64,000 bases of DNA from Serripes groenlandicus (taxonomy: Eukaryota; Mollusca; Bivalvia; Cardiida; Cardiidae): contig JASEVX010000005.1 of NCBI GenBank assembly GCA_031761405.1, positions 30,925,127 through 30,989,126 of the forward strand, written 5' to 3'. The translations under genes and the position numbers were made by a program. Shown here piece by piece: positions 1-10,705 of the stretch; within the stretch, counting starts at the first letter, position 1, and every line of letters starts with the position of its first letter. Below the pieces are notes generated by a model. The model was given only the letters and a program-made list of their open reading frames with translations. It was not told the DNA's origin and ran no database searches.

Positions 1-115
1 ATAGGTGGGTGGGTGGGGTAATGATTTTTGGAACAGTGTTATAAATTTAACCCCGCTTATAGCACTGTGCGAGACCATGGCTCCCAAGTACAGTGTTATA
101 GAGGAGTGCTAGTGT
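1..115. other. Unassigned left edge
   Basis: A short G/T-rich tract followed by unique-looking sequence. I see no gene or recognisable repeat before the first tandem unit near 116. Confidence 0.4.
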
Positions 116-580
116 ACAAAATTTCAGCTCAATACCTCAAAGCATGTAGAAAAAAAGTGCGGAAAACGAATATTCTAAGTCCAAAAAGGGGCATAACTCA
201 TTAAAAAATTAAAGAAATCCCAGGAAACGCGAACTTGATCTGTGACACATGATTACAGAGGCATATACAAAATTTCAGCTCAATACCTCAAAGCATGTAG
301 AAAAAAAATGCGGAAAACGAATATTCTAAGTCCAAAAAGGGGCATAACTCATTAAAAAATTGACGAAATCCCAGGAAACGCGAACTTGATCTGTGACACA
401 TGATTACAAAGGCATATACAAAATTTCAGCTCAATACCTCAAAGCATGTAGAAAAAAAGTGCGGAAAACTGATTTGCCGGACTGACTGACTGACTGACTG
501 ACAGATGGACTGACGGACGGAGTGCAAACCTAATAGTCCCCTTCGGCACGCCGGTAGGGGACTAATAATAATAATAATAT
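116..580 (+). mobile_element. HINE/pearl-like element H1 (3' part)
   Basis: A 151-bp unit starting ATTTCAGCTCAATACC recurs at 121, 272 and 423, the last copy cut short. A (GACT)n/GACGGACGG microsatellite follows at about 480-520. A hairpin at 534-564 (arms TAGTCCCC and GGGGACTA, with an inner CGGC/GCCG stem) is next, then (ATA)n. Tandem core, tetranucleotide microsatellite and terminal hairpin in that order is the plan of bivalve pearl/HINE elements. The 5' end was not found. No protein is encoded. Confidence 0.65.
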
Positions 581-586
581 ACTTTA

Positions 587-1250
587 TACAAGAGTTGTCG
601 GAGGACAATATAGCTCGCCTATCAGGGCCTACTTCAGAAGGGTTATAGCATTAGGTAAAGTCACACAGTATCACCTATTGCAAGATAAATCACCTTTTCA
701 ATACTTGCATGCAAATGCTAACCAAGTCCATACTGGCCCTTTTGGGCCTTTTAAATCTGTTAATTTATTTACATACAATAAGCAACAGCATACACAGTGT
801 CTGAGAAAAGGCCTTGCACGCAAAGGTTTGAACAAAATTATAAGTCCAAAAAGAGGCACAATACAGTCAAAATCCATTCCAGAGTTATGGGACTTGACAA
901 ACAAGGTCATCTAATGATCCGGAATAAGTGTGCGAAATTTCAAAGCAACAGCATACACAGTGTCTGAGAAAAGGCCTTGCACGCAAAGGTTTGACCAAAA
1001 TTCTAAGTTCAAAAAGAGGCACAATTCGGTAAAAATCCATTCCAGAGTTATGGGCCTTGACATACAAGGTCACCTAAGGACCCTGAATAAGTGTGTGAAG
1101 TTTTGAAGCAACAGCATACACAGTGTCTGAGAAAAGGCCTTGTACACAAAGGTTTGACCAAGTTGGCACCGTACGCCAACACCAATGCCAACGCTGATGC
1201 AGGGGTGATTACATAAGCTCCCCTATTTTTTCGAATAGGCGAGCTAATAA
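587..1250 (+). mobile_element. HINE/pearl-like element H2
   Basis: The element begins ACAAGAG. A small hairpin follows (TTGTC/GACAA around 595-608), then the arm TAGCTCGCCTAT (611-622). A unit of about 165 bp containing AAGCAACAGCATACACAGTG is repeated about three times. The 3' end has a degenerate GCCAAC-type tract and a hairpin (1216-1227 with 1234-1245). Its outer arm ATAGGCGAGCTA (1235-1246) is the exact complement of the 5' arm. It lies directly after H1. Open frames in it are not convincing genes. Confidence 0.65.
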
Positions 1251-1335
1251 AGAGGGTAACACAGTAAGTAACACTAATATTCCCTGTTTTCAACTTAATT
1301 TACTCATTAAACAATAATTGATGGCCTTTCCCATC

Positions 1336-1364
1336 CCCCCCCCCCCCCCCCACCTTTTTTTTTT
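1336..1364. repeat. Poly-C / poly-T tract
   Basis: A long C homopolymer followed by a T run. Simple sequence with no gene context. Confidence 0.9.
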
Positions 1365-1679
1365 GCCTGTATGTTGTCAATGTATTCTGCTGAAGATTTG
1401 CTGTACGAGGAAAATGGTTAAGCTATGTCAATTTGGTATTGTCTTTGTTCCATAACACAGCAGAAGACGTACAAAGTAGATAGGATTCCTCTAATATCAT
1501 CCTGTTGTTTGATATGACATGCTCAGAAGTGACATTTGTTGGCCAGGTACAATACTATAACAACTAAGAACATGGCTTATCAGTAAAATCGGCTTGCTTC
1601 ATGATGTTATGTCCTATATAACACAGACAAAGGTTTTATATATAACTTTTCTCCTAAGTGTGAGGTATTTCGAGCTCTG

Positions 1680-1909
1680 TTAACCCTTTCCCTCATATGA
1701 CAATTCTGCAGCAGACGACTTTGAACATATTTTGTCAAAAAGTGGAAAATCTCTATAATTGAATGGATAACCTATGACTCAAAGTGGAAAACATTGTGGC
1801 AAAAGGAGAAATTGCTCGTTTTGAGCAATTTCTTCTTTTGTCACTATGTTTTCAAAAAGACGTCTGCTGCAGAGGCATCAGAAAGCGTTTATATGAGGGA
1901 AAAGGTTAA
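1680..1909 (+). mobile_element. TTAA MITE, full length (230 bp)
   Basis: Flanked by TTAA on both sides. Terminal inverted repeats are CCCTTTCCCTCATA and TATGAGGGAAAAGG. Subterminal TCTGCAGCAGACGAC is matched by GTCTGCTGCAGA. A large central palindrome has the apex GCTCGTTTTGAGC. TTAA duplication with CCCTTT ends resembles piggyBac/Looper-derived MITEs. This copy serves as a type member of the family. Confidence 0.9.
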
Positions 1910-2145
1910 CACTTTCCCTCATAAACAATTCTTCAGTAGATGACTCGAGAAATATCAAGGTAAAAAAATGAATAATCACTACAAGTTGAGGTATGATTAT
2001 TGAACAGAATTGAAAAGGTTATGACAAAAGGTGAAATTTCTCCATTCGTAACACGGTTTGTCTGCTGCATATGCATCAAAACGCGTCTGAAAGCAAACAA
2101 ATTAAACTGGCAATTGACCTTTGAAAACATCGTGGAGAAAGGATT
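1906..2145 (+). mobile_element. Diverged TTAA MITE sharing its TTAA with the copy to the left
   Basis: TTAACACTTTCCCTCATAAAC begins at the TTAA that closes the previous MITE. The subterminal CAGTAGATGAC motif and internal GACAAAAGGTGAAATTTCTCC are decayed family sequence. The right end is unclear. Confidence 0.6.
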
Positions 2146-2254
2146 AACAATTGCTCATATTTAAATAATGTTTTGTAGTTTGCATCAAATCAAAGTTGTT
2201 ATTCTCTAGACGTAACTATATTTCCTCTGATGTATGTGTTCAAAGCAGACACCT

Positions 2255-2518
2255 CTGAAAATATCATATTATACAAACAGTTTTCCAAATATCATTGATC
2301 TGCAGTAGATGACATCAAAAACATTTAGTTTCGAATATGTTGATTCATTTTGACGTGTCTGCTGTAGACAACTTTCAAAAACATTGATACAAAGGTGAAA
2401 TTGCTCAATTTCGCCCTTTGTCACCATGTTTTCAACCTTATTTGATAATAAAACTCTCATTTATGAAGATATTTTCAAAGTCATCTGCTGAAGATTTGTT
2501 GTATGTGGGAAAGGTTTA
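2255..2518. mobile_element. Diverged TTAA MITE remnants
   Basis: Family motifs are visible: CTGCAGTAGATGAC, CAAAGGTGAAATTGCTC and CTGAAGATTTGTTGTATGTGGGAAAGG. At least two decayed copies appear to overlap. No complete ends. Confidence 0.55.
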
Positions 2519-2798
2519 AGTTTTTTAAAAAAGAAGACCTTTCAAGCCCGACAAGATAATAGAAAGGTCAAGTGGCAAACCCTAAATCAACTCTTTTTCC
2601 TGAACAGTTCAGAATATTTCTTAGTTCAGAAAAACAATCCATGAGCAATAATATTGCTCTGATCTATTTCCATGATGTTTTCAGGTGGACTTGATTTCTT
2701 ACACCAAGTACATTGTGAACATATAAATTAACAGTTTATTTCAACATACTTCCTTCTAAATTTGGTTCAAAGTACAAGTTCAAATAGCATCTACATAT
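2519..2798. other. No recognisable feature
   Basis: AT-rich sequence with no long open frame, tandem repeat or known element that I can see. Confidence 0.5.
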
Positions 2799-3045
2799 CC
2801 AGGGCTTGGCATGAAACGGTTGTAACTAAAGACCTATTTTGAAAACCCTGGTTTAGGGGCAATTTAGACCCCTTTGTAAACAATGCAAATTTAGGTGTCA
2901 TTACTCAGAGCGAGCAATGGCACCTAAATTTCCATTGTTTACCAAGAACAATTATTTAACGCTTATAAAGACTTTATGGCAAGGTGATTAACCTTGGTAA
3001 AAAAAAACCTAACTTTAGTTACAACCGTTTCACGCCAAGCCCTCG
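2799..3045. mobile_element. Palindromic foldback MITE, type P, copy 1
   Basis: Terminal inverted repeats of about 31 bp (GGCTTGGCATGAAACGGTTG and CAACCGTTTCACGCCAAGCC) enclose a second inverted repeat of about 25 bp (AATTTAGGTG.CATT against its complement). The whole 247 bp can fold into one long hairpin. A second copy lies at 23742-23985. No coding capacity. Confidence 0.8.
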
Positions 3046-3264
3046 ATAAAAACAAAAGAGTTAACCCCCTCCTACCTAAGATTAATTAACTTTCTAAAAT
3101 GAAGATTAATTAAGTTAACTACCCTATCACATCAGTCAAACAGAGCCCAAAAATACTTTCTTGGAAAGAAGAAATTGTTTTCTGCTGTCAGATATAGAGG
3201 CATCTGACCCACAAATTGGTAACATTTTGATGCCCTCGATGTTCTTCCTTCCTTCCTTGAACAG

Positions 3265-4150
3265 ATCTCTAGGAACGGACCTGTTTCATTTTCATCTGCC
3301 CTCCAAACCCTCTAGAAAAGGAGCCGCCTGTTTCATTTATTCATCTATCCCTATCTGCCCTCCAAACCCTCTAGAAAAGGGACCCGTTTCATTTATTCAT
3401 ATATCCCTATCTGCTCTCCAAACCCTCTAGAAAAGGGGCCTGATTCATTTATTCATATATCATCCCTATCTGCCCTCTAAACCCTCTAGAAAAGGGGCCG
3501 CTGTTTCATTTATTCATATATCTCTATCTGCGCTCCAAACCATCTAGAAAAGAGGCCAGCTGTTTCATTTATTCAGATATCCCTGTCTGCCCTCCAAACC
3601 CTCTAGTAAAGGGGAATGTTTTATTTATCCATATATCCATACTTTCCATCAAAACAGTCTTGAAAAGGGACCTGTTTCATTTATTCATATTTCTTTATTT
3701 TCCCTCCAAACCCTTTAGAAAAGAGGCCCGTTTCATTTATTCATATATCCCTATCTGCCCTCCAAACCCTCTAGTAAAGGGGAATGTTTCATTTATCCAT
3801 ATATCCATACTTGCCATCAAAACCCTAGAAAAGGGACCTGTTTCATATATTCATATTTCTATATTTTCCCTCCAAACCCTCTAGAAAAGGGGCCTTTTTC
3901 ATTTATTCATTTATCCCTATCTGACCTCTAAACCCTCTAGAATAGGGGCCTGTTTCATTTATTCATATATCTCTAAATGCCCTCTAAACCCTCTAGCAAA
4001 CGGGGCATGTTTCCTTTATTCATAAATCTCTATGTACCCTCCAAACCATCTAGAAAAGGGGCATGTTTTATTTATTCATATATCCCTATCGGCTCTACAA
4101 ACCCTCTAGGAAAGGGGCCTGTTTGATTTATTCATCTATCCTTATTTGCT
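3265..4150 (+). repeat. Tandem array, unit about 55-62 bp, about 15 copies
   Basis: The unit contains TTTCATTTATTCATATATCC followed by CCCTCCAAACCCTCTAGAAAAGG. Copies vary by small indels and by substitution of the ATCC/ATCTC part. Translated frames such as PSRKG repeats are a by-product of the period. Its right end is cut by a MITE at about 4145. Confidence 0.85.
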
Positions 4151-4343
4151 TTTTGAAAACATGTCGACAAAAGAAGATATTGCTCAAAACGAGCAATTTC
4201 TCCTTTTGTCACCATGTTTTCAACACTATTCAATTATTATACTTCATTTAAGGGAGTTCCCAAATGTTTTCAGATATATATTTTCAAATAGCCGTCTGCT
4301 GCAGAGGTGTTAAAAAGCATCTATATGAGGGAAAGGGTTAACC
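4145..4343 (-). mobile_element. TTAA MITE, left end truncated
   Basis: Enters inside the family sequence (GAAAACATGTCGACAAAAG), has the palindrome apex GCTCAAAACGAGC, and ends with GTCTGCTGCAGAGG and TATGAGGGAAAGGGTTAA. The TTAA side is intact. The other side fuses to the tandem array. Confidence 0.75.
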
Positions 4344-4424
4344 GATGGTCTCTGCAATATGCGATGCCACTGTAAAGTCTAATATACATAGATCTCTTTC
4401 AATTCCTTTTGTGCCGCATGAATC

Positions 4425-4530
4425 AAATCTGCAGCAGAGCGGCGACTTTGAAAACATCTAGTCAAAAGGTTTTTAGAAGTCTGCTGGAGTGGCGTCATAA
4501 GGAGTCTGTATGTGGGAAAGGATTAACTGA
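4425..4530. mobile_element. Short TTAA MITE remnant
   Basis: CTGCAGCAGAGCGGCGAC, TTTGAAAACATCTAGTCAAAAGG and TATGTGGGAAAGGATTAA are family pieces. The palindromic middle is missing. Confidence 0.5.
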
Positions 4531-4690
4531 GCCCCTTGTATACTTGGTAAGGGTAACACTTTGCCTGATTATACAGACAAATTTTGTTGCCTCTGCAGCA
4601 GACAATTTTAACAACCATGCTGTTTCAAATTGTTTCCCCCAAATTTTCGGATGACACAAATGTCTTTTTCTTAGTTAATCAACAAACCAG

Positions 4691-5061
4691 ATGACACTTA
4701 GAAACTTCTATCCTGAAAAAATGATCAAAAAAGAGGACATTCACTTCATATGGTCACTAATTTTTCTTTTATTATTGTTTCCGAAAATTTATTTCTCGGA
4801 GGAAAAAGCCTACGGTAATTGTTTGTTTACGTGTGGAACAAACTTCAAAAACGAAAACCAGTATCCAATTAGAACATGTGGGTAATTCCCAGTATTATTG
4901 TCACACAGAATGACGTGTTTGTCTTAGACAAAGACAATTTTACCAAAAATAATCAAATTTCACCAAAAGAAGAGCTCGTTATTCCAGATATAGATGTGAA
5001 ATACTACTACAAGACCAGTTTAAGTAAACAATTCACGTCTTTGAATTTTCCTGTTGACTGA
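4691..5061 (+). other. Two overlapping open frames, possible gene relic
   Basis: The first frame (4691-4885) encodes a hydrophobic stretch (WSLIFLLLLFPKIYF) followed by a cysteine-containing tail. The second (4876-5061), in another frame, encodes a charged stretch with KEELVIPDIDVKYYY. I could not join them through a GT-AG intron without meeting a stop. The first frame resembles a signal peptide, but AT-rich DNA produces such stretches by chance. Not recognised as any family. It may be noncoding. Confidence 0.15.
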
Positions 5062-5104
5062 ACTTTATCAGATAGCAGACAAAAAGTTATGTTTTTTACA
5101 TTGT

Positions 5105-5358
5105 GTTAACCCTTTCCCACATTCAACAAATCTGCAGCAGACGACATGCAAAAAGTCTGCAAAGGTACCTTAATTGAATCCTGCATTTCAAATATAGGCA
5201 AAAATATGAAAAATGTAAGTTTAATTGTTAAATAGAGTTGAATTAAAACATTGTGGCAAAGGGAGAAATTGCTCATCTTGAGCAATTTCTTCTTTTGGCA
5301 CAACGTTTTCAAAAGATGTCGAGGCATTAGAAAGTGTCTATAGAAGGGAAGAGGATAA
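5105..5358 (+). mobile_element. Diverged TTAA MITE
   Basis: TTAACCCTTTCCCACATTCAAC opens it, followed by TCTGCAGCAGACGACATG, the palindrome GAAATTGCTCATCTTGAGC, and an end GAAGGGAAGAGGAT. It belongs to the CACATACAACAAAT-ended variant group. Confidence 0.7.
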
Positions 5359-5845
5359 AAGGTGAAATCGAAAATTATGCAGCATACAGTATGGCCGTAA
5401 AAATCTATTTTAAAAATGATTGACTAGATTATGATTATGTTCAAATAGTGTTTTTATAATGACCACTATATATTTGGAATTTGTATTGTTGTCAGCTATT
5501 ATCATGAACGGAAAATAATAATGAATTTACATAATCTATTCTATACCCTCAATATCATTAAATTTTTAATTATTTCCTAAAAATATAAAAGAACGAAAAT
5601 AACAGTGCATTGATTAATTAATTATTTTTAAAAATCAATATTTAAGGATATAGAAATGCGCGGACGATAATTTTCAATCAGTGTTTTTTGCACGATAACT
5701 ATTATACATATCCAAAATGGCCCCCCCCCCCGATCAAGAAGATGGGGTCATTTCAGAAAGTTTCAAAGATTATTGAATTTCTATTTTTTACTTTCCTCAA
5801 TTAACATTTTTTTGTTGAATGATTTGATTTATTAGGAATGAATGT
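5359..5845. other. AT-rich stretch, nothing recognised
   Basis: Very AT-rich sequence with a poly-C run near 5720. No convincing coding frame, element end or tandem unit. Confidence 0.5.
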
Positions 5846-5847
5846 AT

Positions 5848-6004
5848 ATTGTTTTATGGCGCATCGACAGCTAAGGTCATTTAGCGCGCAATCAAATTTA
5901 ATTATTCATGATCCCTGGGTAAACAAACCAGTACTAGGCTAGAAAATGTGCCTTGCCCAAGGGCACTCCACCATGACCGTAGTGCCGCGACTGGGGATCG
6001 AACC
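5848..6004 (-). mobile_element. SINE fragment, second tRNA-derived family
   Basis: On the minus strand GGGTTCGATCCCCAGTCGCGGCAC resembles a B box followed by the sequence seen in the copy at 33040-33255. The body includes TTCATGATCCCTGGGTAAACA on the plus strand. The tRNA 5' part is missing. Confidence 0.55.
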
Positions 6005-6029
6005 CTTGATTTATTAGGATTTTACACAA

Positions 6030-6262
6030 ATCTTAAATGGAATTTTATTTCTTCCCACATACATTTCTGTGCATCTTAAGCACACAACTTCTGAAAACAT
6101 GATCATGGCAAAAGACAAATTGCTCATAAGGAGCAATTTCTCATTTTGTCACCTTGTTTTCCACTCTATTCAATAGTTATTTTACTTTCATTTATAAAGA
6201 TATTCTATATATTTACAAAGTTTTCTGCTGCAGATGTGTTGTATGTGGGAATTGGTTTTGCA
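6030..6262. mobile_element. Diverged TTAA MITE
   Basis: The palindrome ATTGCTCATAAGGAGCAATTTC and the terminal CTGCTGCAGATGTGTTGTATGTGGG are present. The outer ends are eroded. Confidence 0.6.
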
Positions 6263-6414
6263 TGAATTACCTGCACTAGGCCAGGGCAATCCATATACTT
6301 TGATAAAGTACGTCATTGGTGTGGAGAAAGCATGGTTTTTTACATACTATATCTAAATTACTTTGAAGTTGATGATTTCTTTGACATCAATGGTTGTAGA
6401 AATAGTATCACCAT

Positions 6415-6650
6415 TATCCCTTTCCCACATACAACAAATCTGCAGCAGACGACTTTGAATACAATAATGCAAAAAGATGAAAAAATCTCTTTAGATGAAA
6501 GTATAAATACTGAAAAAAGTTTAAAAGCAATTTCTCCTTTTCTCACAATGTTTTTGAAGCCTTTCCCTGATATAGACGCCTCTGCAGCAGACAGACAAAC
6601 TTTGAAAGCAGTGTAACAAAAGAAGAAATTGCTCAAAACAAGCGATTTCT
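6415..6650. mobile_element. Diverged TTAA MITE(s)
   Basis: ATCCCTTTCCCACATACAAC, TCTGCAGCAGACGACTTTG, then CTCTGCAGCAGACAG and GAAATTGCTCAAAACAAGC. Two partial copies are probably abutted. Confidence 0.6.
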
Positions 6651-6669
6651 AATTTTGCCACAACTCTTC

Positions 6670-6899
6670 TTAACCCTTTCCCTCATACGGCAATTCTGGA
6701 GCAGACGACTTTGAACGTATTTTATCAAAAAATAGAAAATCTCCATAATCGACTGGATAACCTATGACAAAAAGTGGAAAACATTGTGTCAAAAGGAGAA
6801 ATTGCACGTTTTGTGCAATTTCTTCTTTTGTCACTGTGTTTTCAAATAGCCGTCTGCTGCTGAGGCGTCAGAAAGCGTCTACAAGTTGGAAATGATTAA
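6670..6899 (+). mobile_element. TTAA MITE, full length, GCAC-apex subfamily
   Basis: 230 bp from TTAA to TTAA. The palindrome apex is GCACGTTTTGTGC and the diagnostic GACAAAAAGTGG is present. The right TIR is mutated (GTTGGAAATGATTAA). Confidence 0.85.
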
Positions 6900-7344
6900 T
6901 GGGACAGAGTTATACACTAGAAAATAATCCCAGATCCTTCATTCTATAACCGAAACATTGTTGAAAAGCAGTGCAAAACACCAACCAGACAAAATATAAA
7001 ATATTCTTGGACTTCGGCAGAGCTATTAAACATGAAGGAAATATGACGACATCAAAGTGTTAAAGTCATGCTTTCCAGCATCAAGCAACACACAATTGAA
7101 TAAAACATGTCAAATTGGTGCCAAGGCCTGTTTAATATTTTATGCCATAGACCAATAGAAATATTTTACCGGGCTATAGGCCTACACGGAATTAAAATTA
7201 ATGTTTTCTTTCTTATCAAGCAGGATAATGGCTAATTACATTATGGTAAAAATAGTCGACCCTATCATTGTTGTCATCGAGAGCATTTGAGTCCCTGATG
7301 ATGCCTTTGATCATTTTACTTTTCATGAAATAAAGAATGAGCCA
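6900..7344. other. No recognisable feature
   Basis: AT-rich sequence without tandem structure, element termini or a supported coding frame. Confidence 0.5.
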
Positions 7345-7855
7345 TTTTAATCTTTCCAACATTCAAAAAATCATTCAAAAAATCTGCAGCAGATGACTTT
7401 GAAAACATTTAGTCAAAAATATGAAAATTCCCTATAAATGAAAGAACAATTATTGAATAGAATTGAAAACGTTGTGACAAAAGGGGAAATTACTCATGAT
7501 GAGCAAATTTTTCTTTTGCCACAATGTGTTTAACTTAATTCATTATGATCATACTCCCATTTTTAGAGCTTTTCCATAATTTGTCTATAGATGTTCTTAA
7601 AAGTTGTCTTTTGAAGATTTGTTGTATATGGGGAAAAGTTGACCCTTTCCCATCTGTAGACGCATTTTGACGCAATAGCAGCAGACGACTTTTGAAACCA
7701 TTGTGGCCAAAGGTGAAATTGCTCATGATGAGCAATTTCTCCTTTGGCCACAATGTTTCCAACTTTATTTAACAATTAAGCTAGAATTTTCTGGTTTTTG
7801 TTACTTTGTTTTCAAAGTTGTGTGCTGCAGATATTTTGTAAATGGGAAATAGTTA
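7345..7855. mobile_element. Two abutting diverged TTAA MITEs
   Basis: The first runs from about 7350 (TCTGCAGCAGATGACTTTG, GAAATTACTCATGATGAGC) to GGGGAAAAGTTGACCC near 7640. The second starts there with CCCTTTCCCATCTGTAGACG, has GAAATTGCTCATGATGAGC, and ends at GGGAAATAGTTAA near 7853. They share one TTAA-like junction (TTGA). Confidence 0.65.
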
Positions 7856-7976
7856 AGCAAAGGACAAATGTAGTGGTTACTGACTAATTGATAATTGCTG
7901 ATAGACAAATATAGCTTAAATTGAACTGCATTAATTGTGATCATAATGGTGTGCAATCATCAAAGTTGATTCAGTC

Positions 7977-8308
7977 TTAACCCTTTCCCTCATATAGACA
8001 CTTTCTGATGCCTTAGACTGCAGCAGACAGCTTTTTAAAAACATAGTGACAAAAGAAGAAATTGCTCAAAACAAGCAATTTCTCCTTTTGCCACAATGTT
8101 TTCCAATTTTAGTCTTCTAAAATATTTAAGCAAAATTAAGGAAAATCATTACAAATGAAAGTTTAATCATAGATTAGAGTTGATAACATCGTGGCAAATG
8201 GATAAATTACTCATTGTGAGCAGTTTCTCCTTTTTGCCATGAGGTTATCAAAACCTGTTTGCTCATGATAAACTTAACAAACTGCGTCAACATGTGGGAA
8301 AAGGTTAA
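7977..8308 (-). mobile_element. TTAA MITE, long variant or fusion
   Basis: The left end is a young minus-oriented copy (TTAACCCTTTCCCTCATATAG, apex GCTCAAAACAAGC). The right half is older CACATG-type sequence ending GTGGGAAAAGGTTAA. Together they are about 332 bp, so this is probably a recombinant or two-part copy. Confidence 0.65.
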
Positions 8309-8529
8309 CCTCATATAGACGCTTTATCTGACGCCTCTGCAGCAGATGGCTTTTTGAAAACCTAGTGACAAAAGAAGAAATTGCACAAAGCGTGCAATTT
8401 CTCCTTTTACCACAATATTTTCCACTTTTTGTCATAGGTTATCCATTCAATTATGGAGATTTTCTATGTTTTGACAAAATACGTTCAAAGTCGTCTGCTG
8501 CAGAATTGTTGTATGAGGGAAAGCATTAA
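8305..8529 (-). mobile_element. TTAA MITE joined head-to-tail at a shared TTAA
   Basis: Starts at the TTAA that ends the copy to its left and ends GAGGGAAAGCATTAA. The apex is GCACAAAGCGTGC. The left TIR has lost the CCCTTTCCC block (TTAACCTCATATAGACGC). Confidence 0.8.
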
Positions 8530-8865
8530 TTGGTTTGATCAATTTATTGATATACTTAATAACTACTTTTCATAATAACTGTAGTGCAAGATAATATTTA
8601 TAATTTTATAGTGAATTCTTGGATTCTCATAAATGATGTCATGTTCACTTTTATCACTCAAAAAGTTTGCCCTGTAAATTAAAGAACCAACTACTGATGC
8701 AGGAGCAGCTATCAACTTAGAAACAAATTGTGGGAAAAGTAAGAAGGAGTAGTTGCTTGTCAAGAATAAATGATCTTGGGTTTACAATAAAAAAAAGTTG
8801 TAAAAAAGATATTTTTTGAATTCTGATAAGGGAAAAGATTAAAATATGCCTGATCCTCCATGCTT
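8530..8865. other. No recognisable feature
   Basis: AT-rich DNA. Small minus-strand open frames are present but have no recognisable product or splice context. Confidence 0.5.
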
Positions 8866-9062
8866 TAAAACCTTTCCCACATACAAAAAATCTGCAGTAG
8901 ACAACTTTGAAAACGATTAGCAAAGATTATTGAAAATCTCAATTTTGTTTAATTATTGAAAAGAGTTGAAAATATGATTATTGAAAAAAATTGCTCATTA
9001 TATGCCTTAACGTTTTCAAAAAGTCGTCTGCTCCGGAGGTGGCAGAAAGCATCTGTTTGCTA
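8866..9062. mobile_element. Diverged TTAA MITE
   Basis: CTTTCCCACATACAAAAAATCTGCAG at the left and GTCGTCTGCTCCGGAGGTGGCAG at the right frame a degraded copy without a clear palindrome. Confidence 0.55.
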
Positions 9063-9157
9063 GAATTTAGTGATGTTTAATGTTAGAAAGTGTCTCTCAA
9101 CAGTGCACATTAGCACTGGTTTATTTTCCTGAATAACAGCTCAATTGATGTTGTTGT

Positions 9158-9440
9158 CTGACCCGATAGCTCTGTCGGTAGAAACCCAGTTTGTCAATCC
9201 AGGGGTTGTGAGTTAGAACTCAAGCTCGGCCAGAACATTCTTTCCGACATCTGAAAAAAGTCACTGTGACAAGCTTCATTCGTCTTTCACCGATGGGCTA
9301 ACAGTCTACGTGGAAAAGTATCCAGTTGCTTGGAAATATGTTGTGTGGAGTACTGGTGTGAGAAAGGTAGGAAACACATGAGTAGTTAAACTGGCCGCTG
9401 TGATATTGTTGTAAACTGCGTTAAAACCCAATCAATCAAC
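9158..9440 (+). mobile_element. tRNA-derived SINE, family 1
   Basis: Head: GATAGCTCTGTCGGTAG (A-box-like) and GGGGTTGTGAGTTAGAAC (B-box-like). The family body contains GTTGTGTGGAGTACTGGTG and the 3' tail is AACCCAATCAATCAA. The head is diverged, so this is an old copy. Other copies lie at 15219, 18848, 19868, 20084, 25358 and 31567. Confidence 0.85.
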
Positions 9441-9540
9441 CACGTCTGAATTCAGTTTGTTTGAATGGTGGTTAAACCATTTATAATTGTATTTCAGTGA
9501 AATCACAATGTGTCTTGAGTAAGTAACAAGGACTGCTGGT

Positions 9541-9937
9541 AAGTTTACCATCACATTAGCATCATCAGTCATCAGCATCACATTAGTATCATCTGAGTCA
9601 TCAGCATCACATTAACATCATCAGTCATCAGCATCACATTAGCACCATCACCTGAGTCATCAGCCATCAACATCATATTAGCATCATCACCTGAGTCATC
9701 AGCATCACATTATCATCATCAACAATCAGCATCACCTGAGTCATCAACATCACATTAGCATCATCAGCCATCAACATCACATTAGCATCATCAACAATCA
9801 GCATCACCTGAGTCATCAACATCACATTAGCATCATCCGCCATCAACATCATATTAGCATCATATTAGCATCATCAGTCATCAACATCATATTAGCATCA
9901 TCAGCCATCAACATCATATTAGCATCATCAGTCATAA
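9541..9937 (+). repeat. CATCA-rich minisatellite
   Basis: Irregular repeats of blocks such as CATCACATTAGCATCATCA and CACCTGAGTCATCAGC over about 400 bp. No open frame spans it. Confidence 0.85.
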
Positions 9938-9985
9938 TGCTCTCCCGCAACTTTGAGTACAAAGTCTACAACAACTACCATTTTG

Positions 9986-10135
9986 ATGGCAGAGGACTAG
10001 ATTAGAGGGAGTGAACAGGTCTATTCCCCGCAATATCTCTTATTACTCAACCAAATCCTATGTTGTGGTTTGAAGGTCTAATAAGGATTTTAGAACATGA
10101 AAAAGCGCCTGTTATCTAGAGCTCTGTTAAATGAA
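9986..10135. mobile_element. Type-G MITE with its central hairpin deleted
   Basis: Matches the element copies at 19400, 25976 and 41668 (GAGGGAGTGAACAGGTCT, ACTCAACCAAATCCTATG, AATAAGGATTTTAGAAC). The central palindrome around GTGGGTACTCAAAAG is absent, leaving TTGTGGTTTGAAGG. Confidence 0.7.
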
Positions 10136-10189
10136 TGTCTTTGGTATGTGATCTGCCTAGAAAGGGAAAACTGTTCTCCTGTTCATGAA

Positions 10190-10705
10190 CCCTCTAACGA
10201 CTACACCTCTAGCAACTACACCTCCAACCACTACACATCAAATGACTACACCTCTAACAACTACACACCTTTAACTACTACACCTCTAATGACTACACAT
10301 CTACCAACTACACCTCTAATGACTGCACATCTAACCACTATACCCCTAACAACTACACCAGAAACTACTACACCTGAAACTACTACACCTCTAACAACTG
10401 CACCTCAAACTACTACACCTCTAACCACTACACCTTTAATGACTACACCTCTAACTAGTACACCTTTAACAACTACACCTCAAACTACTACATCTCAAAC
10501 TACTACACCTCTAACAACTACACCTGAAACTACTACACTTCTAACAACTACACCTCAAACTACTACATCGTAAACTACTACACCTCTAACTACTACACCT
10601 TTAATGACTACATCTCTAAATACTACACCTTTAACAACTACACCTCTAACGACTACACATCTAACCACTACATCTTTAATGATTACACCTCTAACCAATA
10701 CATCT
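10190..10705 (+). repeat. 15-bp minisatellite encoding a Thr-rich pentapeptide
   Basis: The unit ACTACACCTCTAACA and variants recur over about 500 bp. In one frame they read as TTTPL, TTTPE or TTTPQ pentapeptides, like the Ser/Thr/Pro tracts of mucins. The frame is open from an ATG at 10097 to a TAA at 10571, and after that stop the same frame continues the repeat to about 10735. The ATG lies inside a transposon remnant. No signal peptide or flanking mucin domain is visible. It could be a mucin exon damaged by one substitution, or a noncoding minisatellite whose period happens to keep a frame open. The second is more likely. Confidence 0.75.

Noticed and set aside
4691..5061. A signal-peptide-like N-terminus followed by an acidic frame, as a secreted protein gene.
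   Set aside because: The two frames cannot be joined by a GT-AG intron without a stop in the combinations I tried, and the hydrophobic run is typical of AT-rich DNA. Kept only as a low-confidence relic.
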